Below are positions 54,603 through 63,492 of a DNA stretch of 64,000 nucleotides, piece by piece. The position numbers were made by a program, and so were the translations under genes. This DNA is from Halobacillus amylolyticus (lineage in GTDB: Bacteria; Bacillota; Bacilli; Bacillales; Halobacillaceae). Location: contig NZ_CP095075.1 in the NCBI RefSeq assembly GCF_022921115.1, positions 1,440,001 through 1,504,000 of the forward strand. Reading direction: 5' to 3'. Each line of letters begins with the position of its first letter. The first letter of the stretch is position 1. The notes below the pieces were generated by a model. The model saw nothing but the letters and a program-made list of their open reading frames with translations, ran no database searches and had not been told where the DNA came from.

Positions 54603-55522
54603 ATGTTACTTCCTAAAAGACTAAAGCATGGAGACACAATTGGTGTAATCGCGCCTGCCAGCCCGCCAAATTTGGAAAGCTTACAACGTTCCATCCACTT
54701 TTTAAATCAACTAGGCTTACAAGTCAAAATAGCCCCACATGTTCATTGTAAATATGGATATTTGGCTGGCACAGATGAACAGCGTCTCGAAGACCTTCAC
54801 ACAATGTTTGCAGATCGGTTCACTAACGGGATTATATGTGCAGGCGGTGGGTACGGAACGAGCAGAATTGCTTCCATGATTGATTACAAGTTTATTAAAC
54901 GGAATCCAAAAATCTTTTGGGGCTACAGTGATATTACGTTTTTACATAATGCTATTCGCCAAAAGACTGGGCTCGTCACTTTTCACGGGCCTATGCTTAG
55001 TTCAGACGTTGGCAAGGAAAACTTCGATCCATTTTCTCAATCAATGTTTAACCAGCTCTTTGAACCCATGTTTTTGACTTACTCTGAAGCCATCACTCCT
55101 CTACGTACCATCAGTCCTGGCGAAGCTAGCGGGGAAATCGTCGGGGGAATTTATCTTTACTCGTGAATTCAATTGGATCAGCTTACGAAATTGATACGAA
55201 AAATAAACTACTGCTGATTGAGGATGTTGGTGAAGAGCCTTATCGGATTGATTCCTTTTTAAGCCAGCTAAAACTTGCCGGCAAATTAGAGGAGGCAGCC
55301 GGGATTATTGTTGGTGATTTTAGTAAAGCTGAACCGAAGAAGCCTGACGAATCATTAACACTACAACAAGTTTTCAATTTCTATTTCTCTCACCTTAACA
55401 AGCCTGTGCTGTCAGGATTTAAGATCGGTCACTGCTTGCCACACTTTGCTGTGCCATTAGGGACAAAGGCTACACTTTCAAGTTTAACAAAAACATTGCA
55501 GATTGAACCCGGTGTAACTTGA
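54603..55522 (+). pseudogene. LD-carboxypeptidase (LdcA/YkfA, S66), frameshifted
   Basis: N-terminal part: LKHGDTIGVIAPASPPN, ICAGGGYGTSRI (Ser nucleophile region) and FWGYSDITFLHNA. It stops after SGEIVGG because the five-G run at 55143-55147 shifts the frame. The continuation NLSLLVNSIGSAYEID, LLIEDVGEEPYRID and the C-terminal GHCLPHFAVPLGTKA follows in the other frame. A sixth G would give the expected IVGGNLSLL and an intact ~306-aa protein. It would cut the L-Lys/DAP-D-Ala bond of muropeptides. Functional pair with dppA. Confidence 0.88.
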
Positions 55523-55615
55523 CGGAAGTGCTGCTTGTTCTCATATCAATGTTTCAAAGAATAGGACAAAAAGGAGGAAACATATACTTAATCATCATCA
55601 AAAAGGGGCGATATT

Positions 55616-56212
55616 ATGGAATTGTTAGCTGCCGCAGGTGCAACAACTGTCATCATAGGTTCCATTACTTATGGATTCTACAAATTTGCAGGAAAAGACA
55701 AACCTGTAGAAGTGGAACCAGCCCAAGTAGACTACATTTTTTCTAAATCAAATAAATCCCCAAAACAGAAAGTAATTAATGTGATCGATAACTCGGAAAA
55801 GTCTTTAGATATTGCCATGTTTTTGTTAACGGAAGGTGATTTTGTCACACATATCTCCAAGGCTACACAAAGAGGGGTAAATGTCCGAGTTATTACGGAT
55901 AAAACACAGGTTGTTGATCAAACAAAGCAAACAGCAAATATCCAAAAGTTAATTCAATCAGGTGTACCTGTTAAGATTAATACCCATGAAGGCAATATGC
56001 ATCTAAAAGTTATGATTTCAGATAAAAAGCTTACCACCTCAGGTTCCTATAATTTCACATATTCTGCCGAGAATAAAAATGATGAAGTCCTCGTTATTAT
56101 AAAAAGTAAAAAGATTGCAGAGGAGTGGACCGATAAATTTAATGAAATGTGGAACGACAGCACACAGTATAGCCCCTATCCTTATGACTCCCAAGAAAAG
56201 CGCGCATTGTGA
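55616..56212 (+). CDS. membrane-anchored phospholipase D-like protein
   Basis: 198 aa. One N-terminal helix (LLAAAGATTVIIGSITYGFY), then a single PLDc_2 domain with the HKD motif HLKVMISDKKLTTSGS and YNFT after it (HxKx4Dx6GS-N). Single-HKD members such as Nuc act as dimers on nucleic acids or phospholipids. The substrate here is unknown; the domain is probably outside or loosely membrane bound. GGGGCG precedes ATG. Confidence 0.85.
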   Translation: MELLAAAGATTVIIGSITYGFYKFAGKDKPVEVEPAQVDYIFSKSNKSPKQKVINVIDNSEKSLDIAMFLLTEGDFVTHISKATQRGVNVRVITDKTQVVDQTKQTANIQKLIQSGVPVKINTHEGNMHLKVMISDKKLTTSGSYNFTYSAENKNDEVLVIIKSKKIAEEWTDKFNEMWNDSTQYSPYPYDSQEKRAL

Positions 56213-56215
56213 AAA

Positions 56216-56254
56216 CAAGCTTGCCATCTACTTAAGATGGCAAGCTTATTTTTT
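56216..56254 (+). terminator. terminator after the PLD-like gene
   Basis: AAGCTTGCCATC-tacttaa-GATGGCAAGCTT followed by ATTTTTTTG: 12-bp perfect stem. Confidence 0.9.
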
Positions 56255-56434
56255 TGTAAGGAATGTACTCCCGAGAAATCTAAAAAGTCTAAAAATGTAT
56301 AAAAATTGTTCACAAAGGTTCGACATCTTTTTGACTAAAATAGGATTCCCCTCCCCCTAAAACAAATTCCTGTTAGAATGGTATAAATGACTTAGATTAA
56401 TTCATGTGAGATTTAATAGAAAAGGGGAACCAAT

Positions 56435-57349
56435 ATGAAGAGTAGAGAAGCCATTGTAGAAGATTCTCTTTCTATAAAAACATCTATTACCTGGGGCATG
56501 TTGAAGGCTATCGTAAAAGATGGAATCGTCAAGTCTAACCTTTTAGGAATGTTTGCCGGACTGTCTGTGGCTCTATCCATCTATAATGTGAGTTTTGTTA
56601 ATAATATTTTGATCATATTCCTGGCGTTTTTCGGTACAACATTTGTCGTTGGCGGGGCTGGAGCAATTAACAATTATTATGACCGGGATATTGATGCCAT
56701 CATGAAAAGAACGATGGAAAGACCAACAGTCACGGGTTCCGTTACACCTAAATTTGCGTTATGGCTCGGAGTTGTACTTGCCGTTGTTGGCATCGTCCTA
56801 TTATTTTTCATTTCCAGTCTAACAGCGTTTGTAGGTTTTCTAGGACTGTTTCTTTATTTAGTTCCTTATACGATGTGGACGAAAAGAAAAACCATCTATA
56901 ATACAGAAGTTGGCAGCTTATCAGGCGCCATTGCACCATTAATTGGCTGGGCTGCCATCGCACCTGAGCTTATCCATCCCGTTTCCATCGGGTTATTTAT
57001 GTTAATGTTTCTATGGCAGCCCCCACATTTCTATGCGATCGCGATAAGAAGGTTAGAAGATTACAAAAACGCAAAAGTACCGATGCTACCGGTGATTAAA
57101 GGCATCCGCCGTACAAAAGTTCATACGTTCATTTATTTGGTACTATTACTTGCCTCTTCTTTCCTATTTTTATCATTCAGTAAAATTGTTGCCTTCGCCA
57201 TGTTTGGACTAACTCTTGCTTGGATAATCATAGGATTTATCAGCTTTCGTAAAGTGGAGGACTATAAATGGGGAACAATGATGTTTGTTTTTTCTCTCAA
57301 TCATTTAACCATCCTATTTTCCCTGTTAATTATAGTTTCATTTATCTAA
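56435..57349 (+). CDS. ctaB: protoheme IX farnesyltransferase
   Basis: 304-aa UbiA-family prenyltransferase making haem O for cytochrome oxidase. Nine or so helices. The Asp-rich motif NYYDRDIDAIMKRTMERP (residues ~80-97) and the second conserved loop with WQPPHFYAIAIRR are present. AAAGGGG precedes ATG. Followed 43 nt later by ctaM. The other cta genes (ctaA, ctaCDEF) are not in the window. Confidence 0.95.
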   Translation: MKSREAIVEDSLSIKTSITWGMLKAIVKDGIVKSNLLGMFAGLSVALSIYNVSFVNNILIIFLAFFGTTFVVGGAGAINNYYDRDIDAIMKRTMERPTVTGSVTPKFALWLGVVLAVVGIVLLFFISSLTAFVGFLGLFLYLVPYTMWTKRKTIYNTEVGSLSGAIAPLIGWAAIAPELIHPVSIGLFMLMFLWQPPHFYAIAIRRLEDYKNAKVPMLPVIKGIRRTKVHTFIYLVLLLASSFLFLSFSKIVAFAMFGLTLAWIIIGFISFRKVEDYKWGTMMFVFSLNHLTILFSLLIIVSFI

Positions 57350-57392
57350 ACGAGTTCACAAATGGATAATATAGTCAAAAGGGGATTTATAA

Positions 57393-57929
57393 ATGAATAA
57401 TCACACATCCAGTAAAAAAAATTATACAGGCATCGTTGTAACGCTTACGATCGTGATTAATGGGTTAATTGCCCTGCTTTTCTTTATGCCGAAGTTTGAT
57501 CAATTCAGTCATTTAGAGGTAACATTTTTGCCCTTGCTGAATGCTGTCCTGAATAGCTTCACATTCATCTTTTTACTAGCAGCGCTGATTATGATTAAAC
57601 AGCGAAACATTAAAGCACATAAACGCTTTGTGTTGGCTGCTTTTACAACAACCTTTTTCTTCTTGCTCTCGTACCTTACCTACCATGCGATTGCTGAATC
57701 GACGCACTTTGGGGCAGATGGATTTATTATGTATCTATATTACTTTATTTTAATTTCACATATATTACTATCCATTGCCATTGTTCCACTAGCCTTAATT
57801 ACTCTATTCCGTGGTTTGACCCGGCAAGATGAACGTCATAAAAAAATCGCCCGCTGGACAATGCCCATCTGGTTATATGTAAGCCTAACAGGGGTTATTG
57901 TTTATTTAATGATCTCGCCTTATTATTGA
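57393..57929 (+). CDS. ctaM: DUF420 protein CtaM
   Basis: 178-aa membrane protein with four or five helices, DUF420 family. CtaM is needed for haem-copper (caa3/aa3-type) oxidase activity in Gram-positive bacteria. Histidines expected to bind a cofactor are seen in YLTYHAIAESTHFG and ILISHILLSIAIVP, and ERHKKIARWTMPIWLYVS is the family tail. AAAGGGG precedes ATG. Located directly after ctaB. Confidence 0.88.
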   Translation: MNNHTSSKKNYTGIVVTLTIVINGLIALLFFMPKFDQFSHLEVTFLPLLNAVLNSFTFIFLLAALIMIKQRNIKAHKRFVLAAFTTTFFFLLSYLTYHAIAESTHFGADGFIMYLYYFILISHILLSIAIVPLALITLFRGLTRQDERHKKIARWTMPIWLYVSLTGVIVYLMISPYY

Positions 57930-57989
57930 AAAAGGGATTTTTCAAGTCCATGGGCACGGACCGGTCAGTGACTAAATTTTCAAATGTGC

Positions 57990-58075
57990 AAATATGGACT
58001 GATTTCGCAATTAAGCGAAATTATGTGCAATTATTCCAAATAGAATGCAATAGACATTTTCGTGCAATTAAGTTT
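57990..58075. repeat. short GTGCAA-rich palindromic segment
   Basis: Three copies of GTGCAA(A/T) within ~80 nt and a hairpin TTTCGC-aattaa-GCGAAA (58002-58019). Such GCAATTA/CGAAAT blocks recur in some Bacillaceae genomes as degenerate intergenic repeats. No coding potential. Lies between ctaM and the tRNA promoter. Confidence 0.35.
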
Positions 58076-58088
58076 TTGTAAAAAAGTA

Positions 58089-58117
58089 TTGAATCGATAA
58101 AGTGAAAAAGGTATAAT
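58089..58117 (+). promoter_or_regulatory. tRNA-Ala promoter
   Basis: -35 TTGAAT (58089-58094), 17-nt spacer, -10 TATAAT (58112-58117), 20 nt before the mature tRNA. Confidence 0.8.
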
Positions 58118-58136
58118 AAAAATTGTCGATTCAGAC

Positions 58137-58209
58137 GGGGCATTAGCTCAGCTGGGAGAGCGCTACACTGGCAGTGTAGAGGTCAGCGGTTCGAGCCCGC
58201 TATGCTCCA
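58137..58209 (+). tRNA. tRNA-Ala (anticodon GGC)
   Basis: Acceptor GGGGCAT/ATGCTCC, D-arm with AGCTCAGCTGGGAGAGC, anticodon arm CTACA-CTGGCAG-TGTAG (anticodon GGC, reads GCC/GCU), T-arm AGCGG-TTCGAGC-CCGCT, discriminator A. CCA is not encoded (CTA follows). A single-gene transcript. Confidence 0.97.
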
Positions 58210-58224
58210 CTAATACAGAAATGT

Positions 58225-58253
58225 TTAAAGCCCTTGCTATGCAGGGGTTTTCC
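58225..58253 (+). terminator. terminator after tRNA-Ala
   Basis: AAGCCCT-tgctatgc-AGGGGTTTTCC just past the tRNA. Confidence 0.6.
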
Positions 58254-58357
58254 TTATGTAACTCATTAACGCAATACATGTAAAAAACCACTTGTCGACG
58301 AATTGTTGACCAAAAATCACCTTAGCGGGTACTTCAAAATCTATTTATAGTGAAAAC

Positions 58358-58402
58358 AAGCTGATCACCTATTAGATATAGGTGATCAGCTTGTTTGATT
58401 TA
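58358..58402. terminator. terminator between the tRNA and the symporter gene
   Basis: AAGCTGATCACCTAT-tagat-ATAGGTGATCAGCTT: 15-bp perfect stem followed by GTTTGATTT on plus and GTTTTC on minus. Most likely ends the symporter transcript. Confidence 0.8.
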
Positions 58403-58465
58403 TATTCCTTCCCCTTATTAAAGTTAACTTTCAGCAGTCACAAGTAAAATCAGAAGGCTTTATCA

Positions 58466-59878
58466 TTAAGCATTCACCGGTTCACGAGTCCGGCTATCGC
58501 CATTCGTTGTCATTAAAGTAACTACAATCAATACGATAATAGCGACCGGAACCGCTATAACAACACTGTTGATTTCAAACGGTTTTTGCAAAATAACTTC
58601 CCACGTTAATGTTGTAACAACACCTGCAAGCATGGATGAAATCCCGCCAGCTGCATTCACGCGTTTCCAGAAGAATACGGCGAGCAACGCTGGGGTTAAA
58701 CCGGCTCCATAAACTGTGTAGGCATACATTTGTACACTAAGTACTGTTGGGAAGTAGCTGATTAATAGATAAGAGAAAACGCCGAGTGCTACGATAAAGA
58801 TTCTTGTCATGCTTAGTAGTTTTTTATCGGAAGCCTCTTTATTAATATAATTTCCGTAAATATCATACGTTAAGTTTGTTGCAGCTGACAATAAATAAGA
58901 GTTTCCTGTCGTAATGATAAAGGACGCTGCAGAGGCTAGCAAGATTCCGCCAATCACTGTAGGCATTGCAAGCGTTGTTGCCATTAATGCCATGCCTGGA
59001 TCAATATTCGGGAAGATGGAACGAGAGGCAAACGCAATAATCGAGATCGATGGCGAAATGATAATCATGGCGATTAGCCAACCGATTTGTCCCTTTTTAG
59101 CTGAACTATCCCCTTTAGATGATGCCAAACGTTGATACATGTTTTGGTCACCTAGCAGTAGAAATAGAGATGGCAGCAGGAAACCCAACAGTTGAATCGT
59201 TGTTAGTCCGCCAGTCGCTGTCATGTGAGACTCAGGCACATTAGCAACTATGTCTCCCCAGCCGCCTGCTACTGCGATGATCGTTGGTACGGTGATAATA
59301 AGTCCTCCCACCATTAGGAACCCACTAATTGCATCGGTTTGGGATACAGAACGAAGCCCGCCAACCATTGCTAGGAAGATAATCATAATACCGCCAAGCA
59401 AGGTTCCTAGTTCCACTGACATCCCTGTTGTTAAGTTTAAAATAAATCCGAAACCTTTCATTTGGTAAGAAACAATACCCACATAGGCAAGAATAATAAT
59501 CACACTTGCAAGGTTCCGTGATTTACGGCCATATTTGGCTTGAAGAATGCCGGAAACCGTAAATTTGCCGAATTCGCGGATTTTTGGTGCGATAACATAA
59601 AGAATGATGATACCAATTAAAGTAGGAAGCATCAAAAATAGTGCCGGCCATATTCCATAGCTGAAGGCCATTGATGTTTCTCCGCCAGAAATACTCCCAC
59701 TACCTGTCCATGTAGCAAGCAGAGTTCCCATTAAAACAAACGGTCCTAAACTTTTCCCCGCCAGAACGAAGTCTTCACTTCCTGATATTTTTTTCGACAT
59801 AAAGATTCCAATTGCGATCATTACAACGGCGTAAAGTCCAATATACCAAAGTAACGTTGGATCATTTTGTAATTCCAT
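58466..59878 (-). CDS. sodium:solute symporter (SSS family)
   Basis: About 470 aa with roughly 13 hydrophobic helices. The N-terminal half has the SSS-typical blocks DFVLAGKSLGPFVLMGTLLA (D/G-rich) and WTGSGSISGGETSMAF, then GGLRSVSQTDAISGFLM, the family signature region. Solute unknown (candidates are proline, pantothenate, short acids). The ATG at 59878 is the likely start but its ribosome site is weak, and earlier in-frame codons up to 59923 exist. Sodium-driven uptake would suit a halophile. Confidence 0.87.
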   Translation of the reverse strand: MELQNDPTLLWYIGLYAVVMIAIGIFMSKKISGSEDFVLAGKSLGPFVLMGTLLATWTGSGSISGGETSMAFSYGIWPALFLMLPTLIGIIILYVIAPKIREFGKFTVSGILQAKYGRKSRNLASVIIILAYVGIVSYQMKGFGFILNLTTGMSVELGTLLGGIMIIFLAMVGGLRSVSQTDAISGFLMVGGLIITVPTIIAVAGGWGDIVANVPESHMTATGGLTTIQLLGFLLPSLFLLLGDQNMYQRLASSKGDSSAKKGQIGWLIAMIIISPSISIIAFASRSIFPNIDPGMALMATTLAMPTVIGGILLASAASFIITTGNSYLLSAATNLTYDIYGNYINKEASDKKLLSMTRIFIVALGVFSYLLISYFPTVLSVQMYAYTVYGAGLTPALLAVFFWKRVNAAGGISSMLAGVVTTLTWEVILQKPFEINSVVIAVPVAIIVLIVVTLMTTNGDSRTREPVNA

Positions 59879-60080
59879 AACTATACACTCAACTCCCAAG
59901 ATAATAAAATTGAATTCGTACATGCTAGTCTAGACCATTATTTACGATTATTTTTCGTGTTATGTGAGCTCTGTAAACACAACGTATTCTAACCTAACAT
60001 ACTTTTAAAGATTGTGAAAATAGCTATCTCATTCGCAAAAATATCATATTTATCGGTTTTTTAGTATGTAAATATTTTCA

Positions 60081-60100
60081 CAAAGTGTTGTAACACTTTG
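60081..60100. promoter_or_regulatory. operator-like palindrome
   Basis: CAAAGTGTT-gt-AACACTTTG, a perfect 9-bp inverted repeat with 2-nt spacer, ~200 bp upstream of the symporter start. Flanking TTTTCA and TGATCACAT extend partial symmetry. Regulator unknown. The rest of the 59.9-60.2 kb gap is AT-rich with no gene seen. Confidence 0.5.
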
Positions 60101-60193
60101 ATCACATAGGTTCCAGAAATAGCGTAACTCTTGGGAAATTTCTAATAAATTTCTAAAAGACTCTTAAAAGTCGCAAAAAATTAAGTCCAAAGA

Positions 60194-60234
60194 CCTAAAA
60201 AAGCCTGCTAGCTTTTATAAAGCTAGCAGGCTAA
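60194..60234 (-). terminator. terminator of the trp operon
   Basis: AGCCTGCTAGCTTT-ata-AAAGCTAGCAGGCT followed by TTTTTTAGG on the minus strand, right after trpG. Confidence 0.92.
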
Positions 60235-60240
60235 TATTTA

Positions 60241-60822
60241 TTAAATTAATGCTTTAACACGTTGTTTAATTAAATTCATCAGTAACGTCTTCCCATCACC
60301 TGTTCCAATCGATTCAGGGTGGAATTGGACCCCTTCGATCGGTAAATCAGTATGGCGAATCCCCATAATTTCACCTTCTACAGTGGCAGCCACCACTTCA
60401 AAGCACTCCGGCAATCCGTCAAGGTCAACGATCAGTGAATGGTAGCGCATGGCTTCCATCGGATTACTTAAGTCTTGATAAATCCCTTGTCCGTCATGAT
60501 GGATTTGTGACGACTTTCCATGCATCAACTTATCGGCCCGAATGACTTTTCCACCAAAGCTTTGGGCAAGTGCCTGGTGACCAAGACAGACCCCAAATAT
60601 CGGTATTCGGGTTTTGTAGTAGTCAATAACATCCATCGTGATACCTGTCTCATCTGGTGAACAAGGTCCAGGTGACAGAAAAAGCAGATCCGGCTTTAAC
60701 CGTTCAATTTCTTCTATCGTCACCTCATTATTGCGTCGTACGACAATGTCTTCCCCAAGCTCTCCTAAATATTGAACGAGGTTATATGTGAATGAATCAT
60801 AATGATCGATCATGTAAATCAA
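60241..60822 (-). CDS. trpG: anthranilate/para-aminobenzoate synthase glutamine amidotransferase
   Basis: 193-aa class-I glutaminase. Catalytic triad: Cys in FGVCLGHQALAQ, His and Glu in VQFHPESIGT; oxyanion loop LSPGPCSP. It supplies ammonia to TrpE and often also to PabB. The start is probably TTG at 60822 (MIYMIDHYDSF aligns with the usual MILMIDNYDSF), with AGGAG upstream; ATG at 60813 is the alternative. It is the last gene of the trp operon here, 37 nt after trpA, while B. subtilis keeps it in the folate operon. Confidence 0.93.
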   Translation of the reverse strand: MIYMIDHYDSFTYNLVQYLGELGEDIVVRRNNEVTIEEIERLKPDLLFLSPGPCSPDETGITMDVIDYYKTRIPIFGVCLGHQALAQSFGGKVIRADKLMHGKSSQIHHDGQGIYQDLSNPMEAMRYHSLIVDLDGLPECFEVVAATVEGEIMGIRHTDLPIEGVQFHPESIGTGDGKTLLMNLIKQRVKALI

Positions 60823-60859
60823 CTCAGCTCAGCTCCTCTTCACTCATCTTCTTAACTCT

Positions 60860-61660
60860 TTACTTCACAAGCTCGTGGACTTCTTGATAGAAGCGATCCA
60901 ATGCTTCCGCTTCGGCTCCATTTTCAAGTTCTTCAAGCTTGTCTTCAATTAACCTTATGATTTTACTTCCGATAATCACTCCATCTGCATGCTCACGTAC
61001 GAGTTTTACATGTTGATTCGTCGAAATCCCGAATCCTACAGCCACAGGCACAGAACTGTGCTCTTTTACTTTTTTAATAAAAGTCAGTACATCTGCAGAC
61101 ATGTCATTTCGTTCACCTGTTACCCCAAGGGTCGATACACAATAAAGAAAGCCTTTCGCATCCTCAGCAATTTGCTTGATGCGTGTATCGGAGTTTGGGG
61201 CCACTAGTGAGATAAATTCAACATTACGATCAGCAGCAAGCTTCCGTATCTCCTCGCTTTCTTCATATGGGAGATCAGGAATAAGAACACCTTCTGCCCC
61301 ATTTTCATCAAGCAACTCAAAGAAACGCTGGTAGCCTAGCTGCAGAACAGGATTAAAATAAGTGAAAATTACGACAGGAATCTCTACACCCGCACGTCGC
61401 AGCTGAGGCACAAGTTTAATGGCCTTCGTCAACGACATGTCATTTTTTAAGGCACGTTTTGCTGCTCGTTGAATCGTAGGACCGTCTGCTAGTGGATCAG
61501 AATAAGGAATTCCAAGTTCAAGCACGTCCGCACCCGCTTCTTGCAAACGCAAAGCAAACTCAATCGTAAGCTCAGGGCTTGGGTCGCCAGCTACAATAAA
61601 AGGAATAAACAAATCGTCCGTTTTCGTTAGTTTTCCTTGGAATGATGTCTTCGTCAGCAT
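60860..61660 (-). CDS. trpA: tryptophan synthase alpha chain
   Basis: 266-aa TIM-barrel subunit that releases indole from indole-glycerol phosphate. Catalytic Glu in VLELGIPYSDPLADGP and Asp in PDLPYEE; phosphate loop GFGIST and GVIIGSKI. Starts 1 nt after trpB stop with GAGGAG upstream. Full length. Confidence 0.97.
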   Translation of the reverse strand: MLTKTSFQGKLTKTDDLFIPFIVAGDPSPELTIEFALRLQEAGADVLELGIPYSDPLADGPTIQRAAKRALKNDMSLTKAIKLVPQLRRAGVEIPVVIFTYFNPVLQLGYQRFFELLDENGAEGVLIPDLPYEESEEIRKLAADRNVEFISLVAPNSDTRIKQIAEDAKGFLYCVSTLGVTGERNDMSADVLTFIKKVKEHSSVPVAVGFGISTNQHVKLVREHADGVIIGSKIIRLIEDKLEELENGAEAEALDRFYQEVHELVK

Positions 61661-61661
61661 G

Positions 61662-62855
61662 TTATTTCTCCTCCTGAAAGTGCTCCATTAATGTGGACAT
61701 ATCTTTATCTCCGCGGCCGGAAAGGTTGATTAAAATCGTTTGATCCGAACTCATTTCTCCGGCTTCCTTAAAAGCTTGTGCCAACGCATGGGCACTTTCA
61801 ATCGCGGGAATGATTCCTTCTTGTTCCGTCAAAAGTTTCAAAGCATCTAGTGCTTCCTGGTCTGTAATCGACTCATACCTCACCCGTTTCGTTTGGAAAA
61901 GATGGGCATGTTCAGGCCCAATCCCTGGATAGTCAAGCCCTGCTGAGATGGAATAAGGCTCGGTAATTTGTCCATTTTCATCCTGCATTAAATACGTTAG
62001 TGAACCGTGAATCACACCAGGATTCCCTTTGGTCAATGTAGCTGCATGCTCAGGCGTATCAATGCCTTTCCCTGCAGCTTCCACGCCGATCAATTCAGGC
62101 GAACCTTCGAGGAAAGGATAGAACATCCCCATCGCATTGCTTCCCCCGCCAACACAGGCATAAATGCGGTCAGGCATGTTCGTTTCCACTTCTAAAAACT
62201 GCTGTTTTGATTCATCGCCTATCACACGCTGGAAATCCCTAACCATTTTTGGATACGGATGCGGTCCGACGACAGAGCCGATTAAGTAGAAGTGATCCTC
62301 ACAATTCGCAACCCAGTAGCGAATCGCTTCATTAGTTGCATCCTTCAATGTGCCATTCCCGCTTGAAACCGGAATCACTTTCGCTCCAAGCAGCTTCATA
62401 CGGAATACATTCAGCTCTTGACGACGGATATCTTCTTCCCCCATATAAACCTGGCATTCGAGTCCGAACTTAGCTGCTACTGTGGCCGAGGCAACACCAT
62501 GTTGACCCGCTCCTGTTTCAGCGATGATTTTCTTTTTGCCCATTCTCTTAGCCAAAAGCCCTTGACCAATCGCATTGTTCATTTTATGGGCACCTGTATG
62601 ATTTAGATCTTCACGTTTTAAATAAATTTTAGCGCCGCCTAAATGTTCCGTCATTTGATCAGCAAAGCTTAAGGAAGTAGGGCGTCCGGCATATTCCTTC
62701 AGTACATTATGATACTCTTGAACGAAATCAGGATCACCCATTGCTTTCGTCAGCTCTTCTTCCAGCTCTTGTAATGGTCCCATCAACGTCTCTGGAACAT
62801 ACTTGCCTCCAAAATCCCCAAATCGGCCTTTAACGTCCGGAAAAACTTGCAACAT
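61662..62855 (-). CDS. trpB: tryptophan synthase beta chain
   Basis: 397-aa PLP enzyme condensing indole with serine. PLP lysine in [15 protein letters not shown], loop [10 protein letters not shown] and GGGSNAMG. TrpB1 type by length and by the N-terminal [12 protein letters not shown]. Starts inside the end of trpF (26-bp overlap) with GAGGTGGGG upstream, so translation is coupled. Confidence 0.97.
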   Translation of the reverse strand: MLQVFPDVKGRFGDFGGKYVPETLMGPLQELEEELTKAMGDPDFVQEYHNVLKEYAGRPTSLSFADQMTEHLGGAKIYLKREDLNHTGAHKMNNAIGQGLLAKRMGKKKIIAETGAGQHGVASATVAAKFGLECQVYMGEEDIRRQELNVFRMKLLGAKVIPVSSGNGTLKDATNEAIRYWVANCEDHFYLIGSVVGPHPYPKMVRDFQRVIGDESKQQFLEVETNMPDRIYACVGGGSNAMGMFYPFLEGSPELIGVEAAGKGIDTPEHAATLTKGNPGVIHGSLTYLMQDENGQITEPYSISAGLDYPGIGPEHAHLFQTKRVRYESITDQEALDALKLLTEQEGIIPAIESAHALAQAFKEAGEMSSDQTILINLSGRGDKDMSTLMEHFQEEK

Positions 62856-63492
62856 GATGCCCCACCTCTTTCATTACGGCTTGAATTTTATTAATATCCT
62901 TCTGTTCATTCGTTTCAATTCCACTTGATACATCGATTCCTTCTGGCTCATGTGTCATCAGCTGATCGATATTCTCAGGTTTAATCCCGCCTGCGATGAA
63001 ACAAGATACATTTTGGTCGCTAGCCATTTCCTTATAACTTTGGATCGCATCCCAATCAAACTGAATGCCAGTTCCACCGTAGGCACCGTCTACTTTCGAA
63101 TCGATGACGTAGCCATCTGCTACTCCTTGAAAAAGATCCATCTGCTCTCCCCCGTTTGCTTGATGATGAATCACCTTCCAAACGGGCAGCCCGAAGGATT
63201 CTTTGATCTTTAACACTTCAGAAACGGTCTCATTGCCATGAAGTTGTATGACATCAAGCGGCGCAAACGCCAACACTTCATCCAGCTGGTCAATAGAAGG
63301 ATCGACAAAGACACCGACGAGCTTCTGCTTTGGCCTGACCCTACTAATCCACCTGCCGACCTGCTCCGGCCGCACGTAACGCTTTGTCTTATTAACGAAA
63401 ATAAAACCGAGGTGTGTGGCTGATGAGGAGGCCGTTTTTTCAACATCACTAAGAGACCGATTCCCGCAAAATTTCACTAACGGTTCATACAT
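62830..63492 (-). CDS. trpF: phosphoribosylanthranilate isomerase
   Basis: 220-aa TIM-barrel enzyme of tryptophan synthesis. Starts [19 protein letters not shown] with the catalytic Cys in VKFCGNRS; general-acid Asp expected in [10 protein letters not shown]; phosphate loop GGIKPENI. The usual motif is KICG; FCGN is a mild variant. ATG at 63492 overlaps the trpC stop (TGATG), 8 nt after GGGGTGA. Confidence 0.95.
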   Translation of the reverse strand: MYEPLVKFCGNRSLSDVEKTASSSATHLGFIFVNKTKRYVRPEQVGRWISRVRPKQKLVGVFVDPSIDQLDEVLAFAPLDVIQLHGNETVSEVLKIKESFGLPVWKVIHHQANGGEQMDLFQGVADGYVIDSKVDGAYGGTGIQFDWDAIQSYKEMASDQNVSCFIAGGIKPENIDQLMTHEPEGIDVSSGIETNEQKDINKIQAVMKEVGHHVASFSGR

